From Branchiostoma floridae (Eukaryota; Chordata; Leptocardii; Amphioxiformes; Branchiostomatidae), in assembly GCF_000003815.2 (NCBI RefSeq), contig NC_049983.1, forward strand, positions 29,453,540-29,505,753: a DNA stretch of 52,214 bases, read 5' to 3'. Below are positions 11,167 to 24,700 of the stretch, one piece after another. The position numbers and the translations under genes were made by a program. The notes below the pieces were generated by a model. It was not told where the DNA came from. It saw only the letters and a list, made by a program, of their open reading frames with translations, and searched no databases. Numbering within the stretch: position 1 is the stretch's first letter; every line of letters begins with the position of its first letter.

Positions 11167-14100
11167 GGATATAATACAGATTGTACAAAGCATCACACAT
11201 GGAAGTAACGTTAGTAAGTTAAATGTACTTTAGGGGTTGGAAGGTAAGAATAAGGTGAACTTGATCTTCATTCTGCAGAGAATTATGACAGCTGATATCA
11301 GCATCTTGTGCACTTTAAGAAAAACCTGCTAGATGGCACTGTGGTACTGGCAACTGTACAGTATCATGATCTAAGAGCAATCAGTATTACATAATGCCAA
11401 TTACATTATTTAGTAGGATAGGTTTTAAACAAACAAACAAAGGGAAAGACAGTTGTTTTCTATTGTCAATATGAAATGGATTTGACACAATTTTTGTGCC
11501 AGAAGTTCCATAGCCTGACTAAAATCGCGCTCCTAGCGGCTGGCCCTATAGTATTGCCGCCGCCCTCGGGGAGGGGGTCATTAACCCCAGCCAGCAAGAG
11601 ATTGTGTAAACACAGGCTAGAAGTTCCAATGCTACATTTTTTATGTTTCCTGATTCTTATTGCAAAAATTTTCTATTTTTAGCCAAAAGACATTCAACTG
11701 ATCCAAGTAATGTGATAAATATGTCTTTAATTCAGTTTTACCGGTAATATTGAAATTAAGTTTGATTCACAATATATACATATTGTTGAATGATAAATCC
11801 ACTGAGCCTATAGTTAAAATGTGTGTTGTTACTCTTACCAAAGTAAAGACATTTCTTCTGAAGATACTTTCACCAGGTTTGGAGATCATAGATTCATACC
11901 AGGATATTAGAAATTTCTTTTACACAACCAGAAAACTCTGAAGTGTGTCTGACAGGCATTGAAAAGTGAGAGACATCACTGGTTGTATAAAAGAAAACTC
12001 CAATGAATACAAAATACATTTCTATTCTCAACGTGCTGAAATACTTCAAGTAGCAGTTGAAGGGAACAAAACTTCAGCCAGATCAGTCAGTAACAACTTT
12101 AAGTGTAGGAGACTTGATTCATACCTTCAGAAGGTTTCCCAGCCTCAAAGCCTCACAAGCTTGACAAGCACTAGGTTCACTGGGAGTATTGAATGCTTGT
12201 CAGAGGATTGTGTAACATTTCCCTTTGACATGTTAACAAACATAGTCACAGTGTTACCATTTATCAGTGAAATACATCCCTTAATGTCTGACAAACATCT
12301 ACCGTTTTGACAACAAGGATTATTTCATTTGGCAACTTCAGTAGAACATTACTTGCACATATACTGGTACCTACATGTATTTCTTTGCCACCTGACATGC
12401 TCTCTAACCCTGGGAGCATATCATTATCAGAGACTTTGACCTTGAGTATTGGAATGTGACTTGATGCGGGACTCGGAGACCTGTAAATCACGATATTCAG
12501 GAATGGCATCTAACGCACGAAAGTTATTTGTCGAAGATATCCCAACCAAAAAAGGACTGAAACGTGTTACATCACGAGCCAACCCAATCTGTTTTAAGAA
12601 CTCGAATCTCTCACAGTAAGTGGAATTGTATTGTATGGATATCAGTTGTCACAATTATTCCAGAAGGGACTAAAACACAAGAAGGTCTATAGCCACAGAG
12701 TTAACTTTTTTCTGCTGGGATCCAAGTAACAGATGCTGCAAATACATGTGTATCTGGTAGGGGGCACTTGTGTGCTGACATGCTAAGGTGTTGGTAGATT
12801 TTTTGGCACAAGAGAACTAGAACTAGAACTAGAGGTCTAGAGCAGTTAAGGTATGAAACTACTGATACAACAACTACAACACGAATGACATGTGAAAGGA
12901 GATAATTAGCCCAGAGTTTTCATTGTTATCTTATTATATGATAGGGAGATACAGTGTATACTGTATAAGGAACATAACAATGTCAGACAAAATCAATAAT
13001 CATCAGTTTCAACTATTCATTTACATTATTTCTATCTTTTGTTCTTCTGGGAGACAGGAAGGGACTACAATGTAGTATGTTTTGTTGTTATTTTTTCTTG
13101 TTGCTTTTGACATGTAATCATATAGCACAGAGGAGGAAAACCGTAAGGGCATTATACCTACATGTAAGACAATGAAAAATGACTTGACTAAAAACTTGTG
13201 GCATGGTTTAAGTACTTCAGCATTTTTTTTCTTCATCAAACAATATTCGTCACAGCTATTCCTTACTGTATTTCAAACAGTAGACCCTATTCAAACCTGA
13301 TCTGAATCCCATAAGTGAGTCACTTGAGAGTAAGTGGCATTATCATGTGTGGAAGTACAGAGGTAAGGGATACTGTCAAGTGGCAGGGTCAGTGGCAGGC
13401 CCTGCTCTATAAGTACACATTGTACAAACAGTGTCCACATTCCCCTGTCATGTCTGACGCCATCTCCAGGGTAGGGAGCACAGCTTGGAGTATCAATGTT
13501 AGCATACTTGATTACCCAGCCTACTGGCTGTAACAGGAGCCGTGTGGAGGATTGAACTATAGAGGTCTGCTGTCAGAGAGGGAACTGACAAGGCCAGCTG
13601 AGGAGGGGATCTCTCCCACTACACTCCTAAACAAGGCGGATACCCTTCCCTTAAAACGTGAGCGGTCAGCTATTTTGGCCAGAAGAATGCCGACCATCCT
13701 GGATGAGAGGAGGGCTAGTTAGTTTTGTGGGGCTTTGCTTTTCAAAGTTTGCGTTGACCCTAGTTAGCTGTGATTGAATGAATGAATGCGTGCCCGCCCC
13801 CCAAATTAAAATATCACCCCCAAACTTTCACACCAGCACACAGTTAAACAGAGCTTGTCACGCGATGTCCCCAACATCAAGGATCAAGTAGGTAAGGGGT
13901 GTTGGGAGCTGGCCTGTGGTTTACTGACGACCCTTGTCCCCAAAATAGGAGGAAGGACATTGGTAGAGCTAAAATCTGCTGTCAGTCATTTCCACACAGC
14001 ACAAAGGAACAGTCATTAGGACACTAGCAGGACATGTAAGATGATAAGGCAGCATTGATAATGACTGTATTCACGCTCTTCAAATCTAACAGTGTTTTCC

Positions 14101-14397
14101 TTTTGTGACTTGTGCACCTTTTGGCCTTACATTAACTGTGGTCAAAGTCAACATCATGTTATGATCTCTAAGATCCCAGTCCAAGTCTTGAGTGATTTGT
14201 AGGATGACCTCAAGGTTCAAGTGTGTGCTTGTGTGTCCACTTGTGTGTACTTGTAGTTGTTCCATCAGACAAGTACACATGTGGACAGGTGTGTACAAGT
14301 GGACATGATATCAGATGCACTCCTGGGAGGTTGGTACATACATAGTAGTACAAGACATCATCAAAGGGTATATCTCTAGGAAATAATCACATTTTAT
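11167..14397. other. Unassigned sequence
   Basis: No exon chain is recognised on either strand. The ORFs present are short and AT-rich with no family likeness. If the POMGNT1-like gene continues leftwards on the minus strand, its C-terminal exons should lie here or further left. I searched for codons of the expected tryptophan-rich and SYHFG-like motifs and did not find them. Confidence 0.45.
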
Positions 14398-14497
14398 NNN
14401 NNNNNNNNNNNNNNNNNNNNNNNNNNNNNNNNNNNNNNNNNNNNNNNNNNNNNNNNNNNNNNNNNNNNNNNNNNNNNNNNNNNNNNNNNNNNNNNNN
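14398..14497. other. Assembly gap (100 N)
   Basis: This fixed-length gap interrupts the last recognisable exon of the POMGNT1-like gene, right after the GWVVRRSVWESE reading. Confidence 0.99.
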
Positions 14498-17400
14498 CTC
14501 TGACTCCCACACTGACCTCCGCACGACCCACCTACAACAGTAACAGCTTTGCAGTTAGATGTGATAACCACACAAAAACACAACTTCGCAGTTAGATGTC
14601 TCCTCACAAACACACAACTTCACAGTTAGATGTCTCCTCACAAACACACAACTTCACAGTTAGATGTCTCCTCAAAAACACACAACTTCACAGTTAGATG
14701 TCTCCTAAAAAACACACAACTTCACAGTTAGATGTCTCCTCAAAAACACAACTTCACAGTTAGATGTCTCCTCAAAAACACACAACTTCACAGTTAGATG
14801 TCTCCTCACAAACACACAAAAACGTAACTTCGCAGTTAGATGTCTGCTTTAAGTTACATGTTACATGTCCTGACCATTGTGAGAGGAGCATCAATCCACA
14901 GGAATGAATCGAGCCATTATAGAAGAATTAGCGCCACTCACCCAGCTGTTATAACAGAATTAGCGCCACTCACCCAGCTGTTATAACAGAATTAGCGCCA
15001 CTCACCCAGCTGTTATAACAGAATTAGCGTCACTCACCCAGCTGTTATAACAGAATTAGCGCCACTCACCCAGCTGTTATAACAGAATTAGCGTCACTCA
15101 CCCAGCTGTTATAACAGAATTAGCGTCACTCACCCAGTTGCAGGGAAATCTTCCGTTCTGTAGACAAGGCTGGGGTCCTGGGACAGGCCTTCAAAACCTG
15201 AGCAGAACCAACATCAAATCAGCTGCACATGATGATGCAGGATAATGCCAAACAATGACTTGTGGTCTTTACATGGATAATGGCATTTCAGGTTTGTCCA
15301 AAATTATCATAATGATTCTAAAAGTTGTCTTTCAATTAAACTTTAAAAGTAATCTGCCATCTTGATATGGCCTAGGTTAAATACCCAATATGTTGACTAA
15401 TTCATAGATATCCATATAATGTGTGTTTAGTTGTACTGTATTAGTTGTTACACCTGTAGACCTTACGAAAGTCGCTGTACTTTTGTCGTGTCAATAAAGA
15501 TGTTGTATAAAGCATGACCTCTTTGGCTCCTTACACTCTGGACTGATTTAAGAATACAAAAATTATCAGCTCGCCATTGTTTGTCTATTTGTTTATTTAG
15601 TTTGTCTATTTACCGTTGTGGTTCCAGGCCGACACACTGAAGACAGAATCATCCTGGTCAAGCAGAGACAGAGTCTGGCCGAAGTAGCGCAGGAATCCCG
15701 GTCGCGCCCGGAACCCTTCGTCGATAAATATGGCATACTTCTGAGGAGGCAAAGATTGGGATAAATCATCTATAAATATCGCATACTTCTGAGGAGGCAA
15801 AGATTGGGACAAATCATGGACAAGACTGGATCAAAGGAAAACAAATTCCAAACCTGCATGTTGTGTCTGAATTCTGCACAATTAGTGTAAAAAGAAACAT
15901 GGGCATGTCTGTAGGCATGTCTGTAGAATCTCAATTGATCGAACAAAAGACAGTGACAGAAGGGCAAGGTTTCCTACCGAGTCCTTGAACGTTTCGAAGA
16001 CACGAGCCATGGCATGATGCATCTGGTCTGAAACATACACAAATATCATAACATGGCACTACACACACGCGCAAGCATGCACACAGACACACACACAGAC
16101 AATAACACATACGCACACATACACATGCACACACACACACATACACAAAGTCACATAATTTGTAATTTGGTGGTCCGCTGAAGACACTTTCATACTTACA
16201 GACATACTTGGTGGTGGGCTGGAGACTGCCGTACTTACAGACATACTTGGTGGTGGGCTGGAGGCTGCTGTACTTACAGACATACTTGGTGGTGGGCTGG
16301 AGGCTCTGCCGTACTTACAGACATGCTTGGTGGTGGGCTGGAGGCTGCTGTACTTACAGACATACTTGGTGCTGTACTTACAGACATGCTTGGTGGTGGG
16401 CTGGAGGCTCTGCCGTACTTACAGACATACTTGGTGGTGGGCTGGAGACTCTGCCATACTTACAGACATACTTGGTGGTGGGCTGGAGACTCTGCTGTAC
16501 TTACAGACATACTTGATGGTGGGCTGGAGGCTCTGCCGTACTTACAGACATACTTGGTGGTGGGCTGAAGACTGCAGTACTTACAGACATACTTGGTGGT
16601 GGGCTGGAGGCTCTGCTGTACTTACAGACATACTTGGTGGTGGGCTGGAGACTCTGCCATACTTACAGACATACTTGGTGGTGGGCTGGAGACTCTGCCA
16701 TACTTACAGACATACTTGGTGGTGGGCTGGAGGCTCTGCCATACTTACAGACATACTTGGTGGTGGGCTGGAGACTCTGCTGTACTTACAGACATACTTG
16801 GTGGTGGGCTGGAGGCTGCTGTACTTACAGACATACTTGGTGGTGGGCTGGAGGCTGCCATACTTACAGACATACTTGGTGGTGGGCTGGAGGCTGCTGT
16901 ACTTACAGACATACTTGGTGGTGGGCTGGAGGCTGCTGTACTTACAGACATACTTGGTGGTGGGCTGGAGGCTCTGCTGTACTTACAGACATACTTGGTG
17001 GTGGGCTGGAGACTCTGCCGTACTTACAGACATACTTGGTGGTGGGCTGGAGGCTCTGCCATACTTACAGACATACTTGGTGGTGGGCTGGAGGCTGCTG
17101 TACTTACAGACATACTTGGTGGTGGGCTGGAGGCTCTGCTGTACTTACAGACATACTTGGTGCTGTACTTACAGACATACTTGGTGCTGTACTTACAGAC
17201 ATACTTGGTGGTGGGCTGGAGGCTCTGCCATTGAAAGCCGTACAGATTTGCCAGTTTGTGGGGTTCATCAAAGGAACCGTCGCTCATCACCTACAGATTG
17301 AATAAATTACACTGAATGTATGTTTTCCTCACTCTAACACAGATAGCTTTATTGCAGAACAATTGTACGAGGTACAAAGTATGGCATCTACATAACTACA

Positions 17401-20400
17401 GTTCTATAGCTTAACTAACTAATACAGGAGTTGTAGTATGGGATAAGCTTCTTACAATCATTGGAAGCTTTTACACATACAATCATCAACTGTACTGGCG
17501 GTGGCTAGGATGTGCATGCTAATTGCTTTCCTGACAATCGTTTAAGAGTGAATAGATCAGTTATAAAAGTCCTACATAACAGTTCTAAAGAATTGTAGGT
17601 TACCTGCACCATTTTGGGGTTGATTCCGGGCTGCAGCCGGAGGGACTCCAGCGTCTGCTGTACCAGGTTCAGCGCTGTTCCTGTGGATAGACAAGGGCAA
17701 GGTCAGGTTCAGCACTGTTCCTGTGGATAGACAAGGGCAAGGTCAGGTTCAGCGCTGTTCCTGTGGACAGACAAGGGCAAGGTCAGGTTCAGTGCTGTTC
17801 CTGTGGACAGACAAGGGCAAGGTCAGGTTCAGCGCTATTGTGGTTCTGGTTTCACATGAGTTTTCAACGTGGCTGGTTTGACCATAGGCGGTAGGCCATC
17901 AAATTTTGTTTAAAATCAGTATTATTTTGTCTTACATGACCCAAAGTTAGACTCTATGAACTCAAACTCGTTCAACAGAGATTCCCAGGAATCATACACT
18001 ATCACACACTTAGTATACTCGGGCCACTTAAATATTCCCGAGAATCATACACTAACACACACTGTGTACTCAGTCCACTGAAAGATTCCCGAGAATCATA
18101 TACTATAATTACACTATAAAACACACATTGTGTACTTGGTTCACTGAAATATTGGCGGGAAATCTGAGTCTCGCATCTGATTGGCTAGCAATGATGTCAT
18201 CGTCTTGTGCAGCAGCGACCCTACCGGCCAGATATGGTACCACTGGTAACGCTGTTCCCCGGAAATCGGACTTTACAAAATGCTGCATATCTTCTTTATT
18301 ATTAGGTTTGGTGTCCCAAGGAATCTTACATTGGCTAGTATCTAGTAACACCTAGATAATACTTAGTCTAGTAGTATCAACGTGTTTTATTTCATTGCGG
18401 CATTTTGCCGAAAACAAGGGCTTTTGAAACGGCGTTTCCTACCTATATATTATTGTTCTTAACACCAAAGCATTCGGAAGTCGGTGTTCGGCAAATTTTG
18501 GGTGATTTCGGCAACCGTTCATATGATTGTGTAATTCTTTGGAATCGACAGCGTGTTTGTGTAACCGCGATTCTTGAGTATCTTTCCATGGACCAAGTGC
18601 ACGGTGTGTGTAAGTATACGATTCTCGGGAATCTTTCCGTGGACCGAGTACACGGTGTGTGTAAGTGTATGACGATTCTTGAGTATCTTTCCATGGACCA
18701 AGTGCACGGTGTGTGTAAGTGTACGATTCTCGGGAATCTTTCCGTGGACCGAGTACACGGTGTGTGTAAGTGTACGATTCTCGGGAATCTTTCCGTGGAC
18801 CGAGTACACGGTGTGTGTAAGTGTATGATTCTCGGGGATGTTTCAGTGGACCGAGTACACAGTGTAATTGTTTAATATAGTGTATGATTCTCGGGAATCC
18901 CATGGTGAAACAACTACACACTTTGAGTTCATTAGAGTCGGATTTTTATTACAGCAAACTAATATGTACTATTTCAACAAAAACTCGATGGCCTACCGCC
19001 TATGGTTTCTGTTGTAATGTATTGCATAATATATATCTAATTGAACTGGATAAATTTTGTACCTGGTCAGATATTTCAGATGGCATTCTTTTCCTTAATC
19101 TCAGCCTCAGTCCTCATTCTAAACTCATCAAACTGGGCCATGGAATCATGACATGGTAATGATAAAACCAAGCCCTGCACCACGACAGAATCCTGTTCTT
19201 CGTTAACTAAAACACGTGGCTGGAATGATAATGTGGACATCAGGGGAATGGTGTGGAGCCGGCAGCATTCTGATCTTTGGTCTGATTTGAACTGACCCAC
19301 ATGTAGTCTGACCCAGAAGCTCTGCACTGCAGTCTGACCTACATGTACTCTGCGGAAGGAGTTTAAGTCACCAAATCTTTTTCCTATCAGTGGCATCAGT
19401 GGGAAACTGGCGTTTGCCACAGAACGCAGAAGTCCCAGGTTAGAATCCGCTGACATGCTCCAAAGTTGTGCCCCTTGGGAAAGGCTGATTNNNNNNNNNN
19501 NNNNNNNNNNNNNNNNNNNNNNNNNNNNNNNNNNNNNNNNNNNNNNNNNNNNNNNNNNNNNNNNNNNNNNNNNNNNNNNNNNNNNNNNNNACGAGACCCA
19601 CACCATGAGTGTGTTAAAGAACCCACCACACGTAGAAAAGAGTAGGGGATCATCCACTAGTGTGAGTGGATCAAATATATCTGCCCAGATATGATGTACC
19701 TATCACAGTTACCTAAGAGAGTAGGGGTCCTTCCTGGAATGAGCAGATCCAATAGATTTGTCTAAATATGCAGCTTGTACTCTTCAGTTACAAACCTGAC
19801 CAGTGTTTTATGCCTTGAGGCAGTTAACCGGGTATGCAATACAAACAATCAGGTTATCCAGATGCTATTTCTATCCATTTTGCTTCCGTTACCATGGCAA
19901 GATGAGGAGATGCTTACTTGCGATAACGACAATCGGAGTGGCGAACACGGCATGTCCCCTCAGGTCCAGCTGGTCTCCTAAAGGTGCCGGCAACAAGGAC
20001 TCCTTCTGATTCTCCTCTGCAGGGAAGACATGAGGAGAGACGTTAGAACTTGTCTTCAGTAAGACATGAGGAGAGATGCTAAAACATCTTAAATAACAGG
20101 CACTCGTTTCCTTCATCACATCTGATTTCCCTGAGCTAGCTAAACTTGCTTGTTCCTTTTCCTCATTTCCTAAAGTTGAAAGAATGAGAAATTATGCACA
20201 TTTAGCTAGAGGAAGTTGGAGAGTGCTGGATGGGACACTTCCTCTACTGTCAGGACTCAACACTTTTGATAAAACTCTGATTTGTCTAAGATTTTTAGTT
20301 TTTAACCAGCAAAAATATAGGTTTTTATAAATATTTCCCTGAAACCTAATTTCCTGTTGGTTACAGGCTGCTTATTTTATGTGAGGCCTTCTAGAAGATA

Positions 20401-21741
20401 AACATATGAATCACGCAGACCTTGTTTACACACTCACACCTACCTGAACAGAAGTACCAGCTTGGTTGTACCTACCTGAACAGTTCAAGTCCCCAGCTTG
20501 GTTGTACCTACCTGAACAGAAGTCCCCGTACTCCCCAGCTTGGTTGTACCTACCTGAACAGAAGTCCCAGCTTGGTTGTACCTACATGAACAGAAGTCCC
20601 CAGCTTGGTTGTACCTACCTGAACAGAAGTCCCCAGCTTGGTTGTACCTACCTGAACAGAAGTCCCCAGCTTGGTTGTACCTACCGGAACAGAAGTCCCC
20701 AGCTTGGTTGTACCTACCGGAACAGAAGTCCCCAGCTTGGTTGTACCTACCGGAACAGAAGTCCCCAGCTTGGTTGTACCTACCGGAACAGAAGTCCCCA
20801 GCTTGGTTGTACCTACCTGAACAGAAGTCCCCAGCTTGGTTGTACCTACCGGAACAGAAGTCCCCAGCTTGGTTGTACCTACCGGAACAGAAGTCCCCAG
20901 CTTGGTTGTACCTACCGGAACAGAAGTCCCCAGCTTGGTTGTACCTACCGGAACAGAGGTCTCCAGCTTGGGTGTAACTACCTGAACAAAAGTCCCCAGC
21001 TTGGTTGTACCTACCTGAACAGAAGTCCCCAGCTTGGTTGTACCTACCTGAACAGAAGTACCAGCTTGGTTGTATCTACCTGAACAGAAGTCCCCAGCTT
21101 GGTTGTACCTACCTGAACAGAAGTCCCCAGCTTGGTTGTACCTACCTGAACATAAGTCCCCAGCTTGGTTGTACACCTACCTGAACAGAAGTCCCCAGCT
21201 TGAACAGAAGTCCCCAGCTTGGTTGTACCTACCTGAACAGAAGGCCCCAGCTTGGTTGTACCTACCTGAACAGAAGTCCCGAGCTTGGTTGTACCTACCT
21301 GAACAGAAGGCCCCAGCTTGGTTGTACCTACCTGAACAGAAGGCCCCAGCTTGGTTGTACCTACCTGAACAGAAGTCCCCAGCTTGGTTGTACCTACCTG
21401 AACAGAAGTCCCCAGCTTGGTTGTACCTACCTGAACAGAAGGCCCCAGCTTGGTTGTACCTACCTGAACAGAAGTCCCCAGCTTGGTTGTACCTACCAGA
21501 ACAGAAGTCCCAGATTGGTTGTACCTACCTGAACAAAAGTCCCCAGCTTGGTTGTACCTACCTGAGCAGAAGTCCCCAGCTTGGTTGTACCTACCCGAAC
21601 AGAAGTCCCCGTAGTCCCCAGCTTGGTTGTACCTACCTGAACAGAAGTCCCCGTACTCCCCAGCTTGGTTGTACGTCTCGCAGAACTCTCTCCTGGGCCT
21701 GTTGACGTTGCTGTCGACCCCCTCCTGCTTCTGACCGGTTA
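14498..21741 (-). CDS. POMGNT1-like linker and N-terminal half of the GT13 catalytic domain
   Basis: The exons are 21637-21741 (linker, RREFCETYNQ and CS), 19918-20016 (ATPIVVIA, the start of the nucleotide-binding fold), 17604-17680 (LVQQTLESLRLQPGINPKMV), 17197-17290 (SDGSFDEPHKLANLYGFQ), 15978-16027 (QMHHAMARVFETFKDS), 15614-15740 (KYAIFIDEGFRARPGFLRYF, then SLLDQDDSVFSVSAWN), 15134-15197 (DPSLVYRTEDFP) and 14498-14531 (GWVVRRSVWESE, cut by the gap). Each block aligns in order with POMGNT1. The metal-binding acidic triplet of GT13 enzymes, Glu-Glu-Asp in POMGNT1, reads Asp-Glu-Gly here. The downstream WDWDMW-like and SYHFG-like segments were not found. Confidence 0.85.
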
Positions 21742-24700
21742 CTGCAGAGAAACAAGCGGAATGTCAAAATCGTTGAACTTCAAAGTTGCCGGAAATGGAG
21801 GGCAACTTTGACTGAAAATCAGTCACTTTGAATTGGGCAGAGGCTTCCAACGATTGGCCAAGCCCTAAACATGGTGATCAACAGTGATGATGAGCTTGTA
21901 GACTCCTTGAGTAAGATAATCCAACTGTGTGACCAAGCTAAACAATGAACCAAATAATGTGTCTATCCATGCACAATGATTCACTCCCCCTTCCCATATC
22001 AACAACATGTCCCCTGATGAATGACCCTGACTCACGTTTCCCCGCCAGACCAGCCTTGAGTGAGAGTGAGTAAGAGTGAGTGTGAGTGAGTGTGAGTGTG
22101 TGTGAGTAAGAGTGAGTGTGTGTGCGTGTGAGTAAGAGTGTGTGTGCATGTGAGTAAGAGTGAGTGTGTGTGAGTGTGAGTAAGAGTGTGTGTGTGAGTG
22201 TGAGTAAGCGTGTGTGTGTGAGTAAGAGTGAGTGTGTGTGAGTGAGAGTAAGAGTGTGTGTGTGAGTGTGAGTAAGCGTGAGTGTGTGTGTGTGTGAGTA
22301 AGAGTGAGTGTGAGTAAGAGTGAGTGTGTGTGAGTGCGTGTGAGTAAGAGTGAGTGTGCGTGTGAGTAAGAGTGAGTGAGTGTGAGTAAGAGTGAGTGAG
22401 TGTGTGTGAGTGTGAGTATAAGAGTGAGTGAGTGTGTGTAAGAGTGAGTGAGTGTGAGTGTGAGTAAGAGTGAGTGAGTGTGTGTGAGTGTGAGTAAGAG
22501 TGAGTGAGTGTGAGTGTGAGTAAGAATGAGTGAGTGTGTGTGAGTGTGAGTAAGAGTGAGTGAGTGTGAGTGTGAGTAAGAATGAGTGAGTGTGTGTGAG
22601 TGTGAGTAAGAGTGAGTGACTCACGTTTCCCCGCCAGACACGCCTTGATCTCCACGGCTCCCCCAAACTGGCCGCCTCCCTTCTCGTGCTGAAACAGAAC
22701 ACCACTTACGTCAGGCAAGGTCACACACCCAGGTAATATGATACGCCAAGTACCAGACAAGCAACTGGATAATTTGATTTCAAATGAAACAGAAATAAGA
22801 TCAACTCTCTAATAAAATATATCAAATATCAAAAATTATGTCTTAACTCCTTAGCATATTGATAAGTCAGGGTATAAAACCTGCTCTTGAACAGAACTGC
22901 TCAGTGTCACTGACGAAAGGAGCAGATGCCACCTGAACTGTCAGACCATTTCCAAAATCATATCCGGTTGTTTGGTAAACATGACTTCTCCACGCACCTT
23001 CAGGGATACGGGTACTGACTGCAGTGCACTTCTCCCATCTTCTCTTTCCTTTATTTGCACCACATATTCAGTAAACCCTGGAAGAAATTTCCAGTCCCAA
23101 ATCTAACTTGACGAAGGAGGGGATCAACAGTTTGGTTTCCTTGACAACTTGTGAAACACGATATCTACCTTCTCGTGTGGGGAAACTCCCACAATGCCCT
23201 TCTGCCCGATGAAGACCCAGCTGTCTCGAAACCCCAGGTTCTTGACCTTTGAACTCCCCAGGTCGGTGAGGAGGCTTCGAGCGTACGACGACAAACTGGA
23301 ACGGGAGAAGAAACATCAGCTTATAAACACATAGCAAGTGTCAGATTACCACCATGGAGCGAATGTGTGTCAGGTTACACCTGTACATGTGTGGCGAGTG
23401 TGTGTCAGGTTACACCTGTACATGTATGGCGAGTGTGTGTCAGGTTACACCTGTACATGTGTGGCGAGTGTGTGTCAGGTTACACCTGTACATGTGTGGC
23501 GAGTGCGTGTAAGGTTACACCTGTACATGTGTGGCGAGTGTGTGTCAGGTTACACCTGTACATGTGTGGCGAGTGTGTGTCAGGTTACACCTGTACATGT
23601 GTGGGGAGTGTGTGTCAGGTTACACCTGTACATGTGTGGCGAGTGTGTGTCAGGTTACACCTGTACATGTGTGGCGAGTGTGTGTAAGGTTACACCTGTA
23701 CATGTGTGGCGAGTGTGTGTCAGGTTACACCTGTACATGTGTGGCGAGTGTGTGTCAGGTTACACCTGTACATGTGTGGCGAGTGTGTGTCATTTTACAC
23801 CTGTATGTGTGGTGCGTGTGTGTCAGGTTACACCTTCACATGTGTGGCGAGTGCGTGTCATTGTTATTTGCTACAGAAACAAGCAGATCAGCAGGATTAT
23901 TGTAAACTGCAACAAAAAAAACAAAAGTCACCTGCGCGACGCCTCGTCGTAAGTCGCTATCAGCATCAGGCTGGTCTCGTCCATTTTCCATATAAGGTCC
24001 TCCAGTTCAGAACTCCCTAAAACAGCAGACAGCGGGGTTAGAAATGAAACTTTAATTGAAAATAAAAACTAAAACTAAAAGTCACCAGCCGAAACTTTTC
24101 AGTTTTCATCTTTAACAAATAAAAAAGAGAGAAACGAGAAGCACTGCTCACCTTTTTCGTAGGTGTCAAAGTTTTTTGCCTGTGTGACCTGAAATGTCCG
24201 ACCTGCAGAGAGAGGAGATATTTACAAGGTGACGTGACAGCTGGCGGCCCCATGTATCAGCTGGCGGCCCCGTGTATAAGGCTGCGGCCCCTTGTATCAC
24301 TCACAATCACTCACTATTCGGTTTGACATCTACCGTTGTGAACCATTACGCTGTCTACGCAAACTATTGCAAACCATTACGCTGTCTACACAAACTATTG
24401 CAAACCATTACGCTGTCTACACAAACTACTGCAAACCATTACATTGTCTACGCAAACTATTGCAAACCATTACATTGTCTATGCAAACTATTGCAAACCA
24501 TTACGTTGCATAAGCATTTGCGTTAAGGTCCAATATAGACTTGAGGCACTGAAAATGCGAGAGCTGTGTAGGAAATATGGCAGACAGAGGTTTCAGGGGA
24601 CTCACCGTCGATGACGACCACATTCAGCCCTCGCCAGCCGATCTTCCCTCCGCGGATCACACTGCAGGAGACAGAAGCAGTTACACATTACCTCTGAACC

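Noticed and set aside
11966-12310. 114-codon plus-strand ORF
   Set aside because: No family likeness, no matching splice sites or neighbours; chance frame in AT-rich sequence.
16327-17301. Long open frame of 324 codons rich in tryptophan and glycine
   Set aside because: It lies inside the tandem array after exon 17197-17290. Frames on both strands are open only because the unit lacks stops; there is no start context or family likeness.
20445-21690. CRISPR-like regular direct repeats
   Set aside because: Units are contiguous without unique spacers, the window is clearly eukaryotic, and the repeat contains an exon end.
20466-21705. Several ORFs of 110-211 codons with CTYLNRSPQLG-type repeats
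   Set aside because: They are products of the 33 bp array. Only the minus-strand reading directly attached to exon 21637-21741 could be coding.
21938-22760. Threonine/histidine/serine-rich ORFs of about 250 codons
   Set aside because: Translation of a GTGAGT-type microsatellite; the only real coding part is exon 22625-22688 (minus strand).
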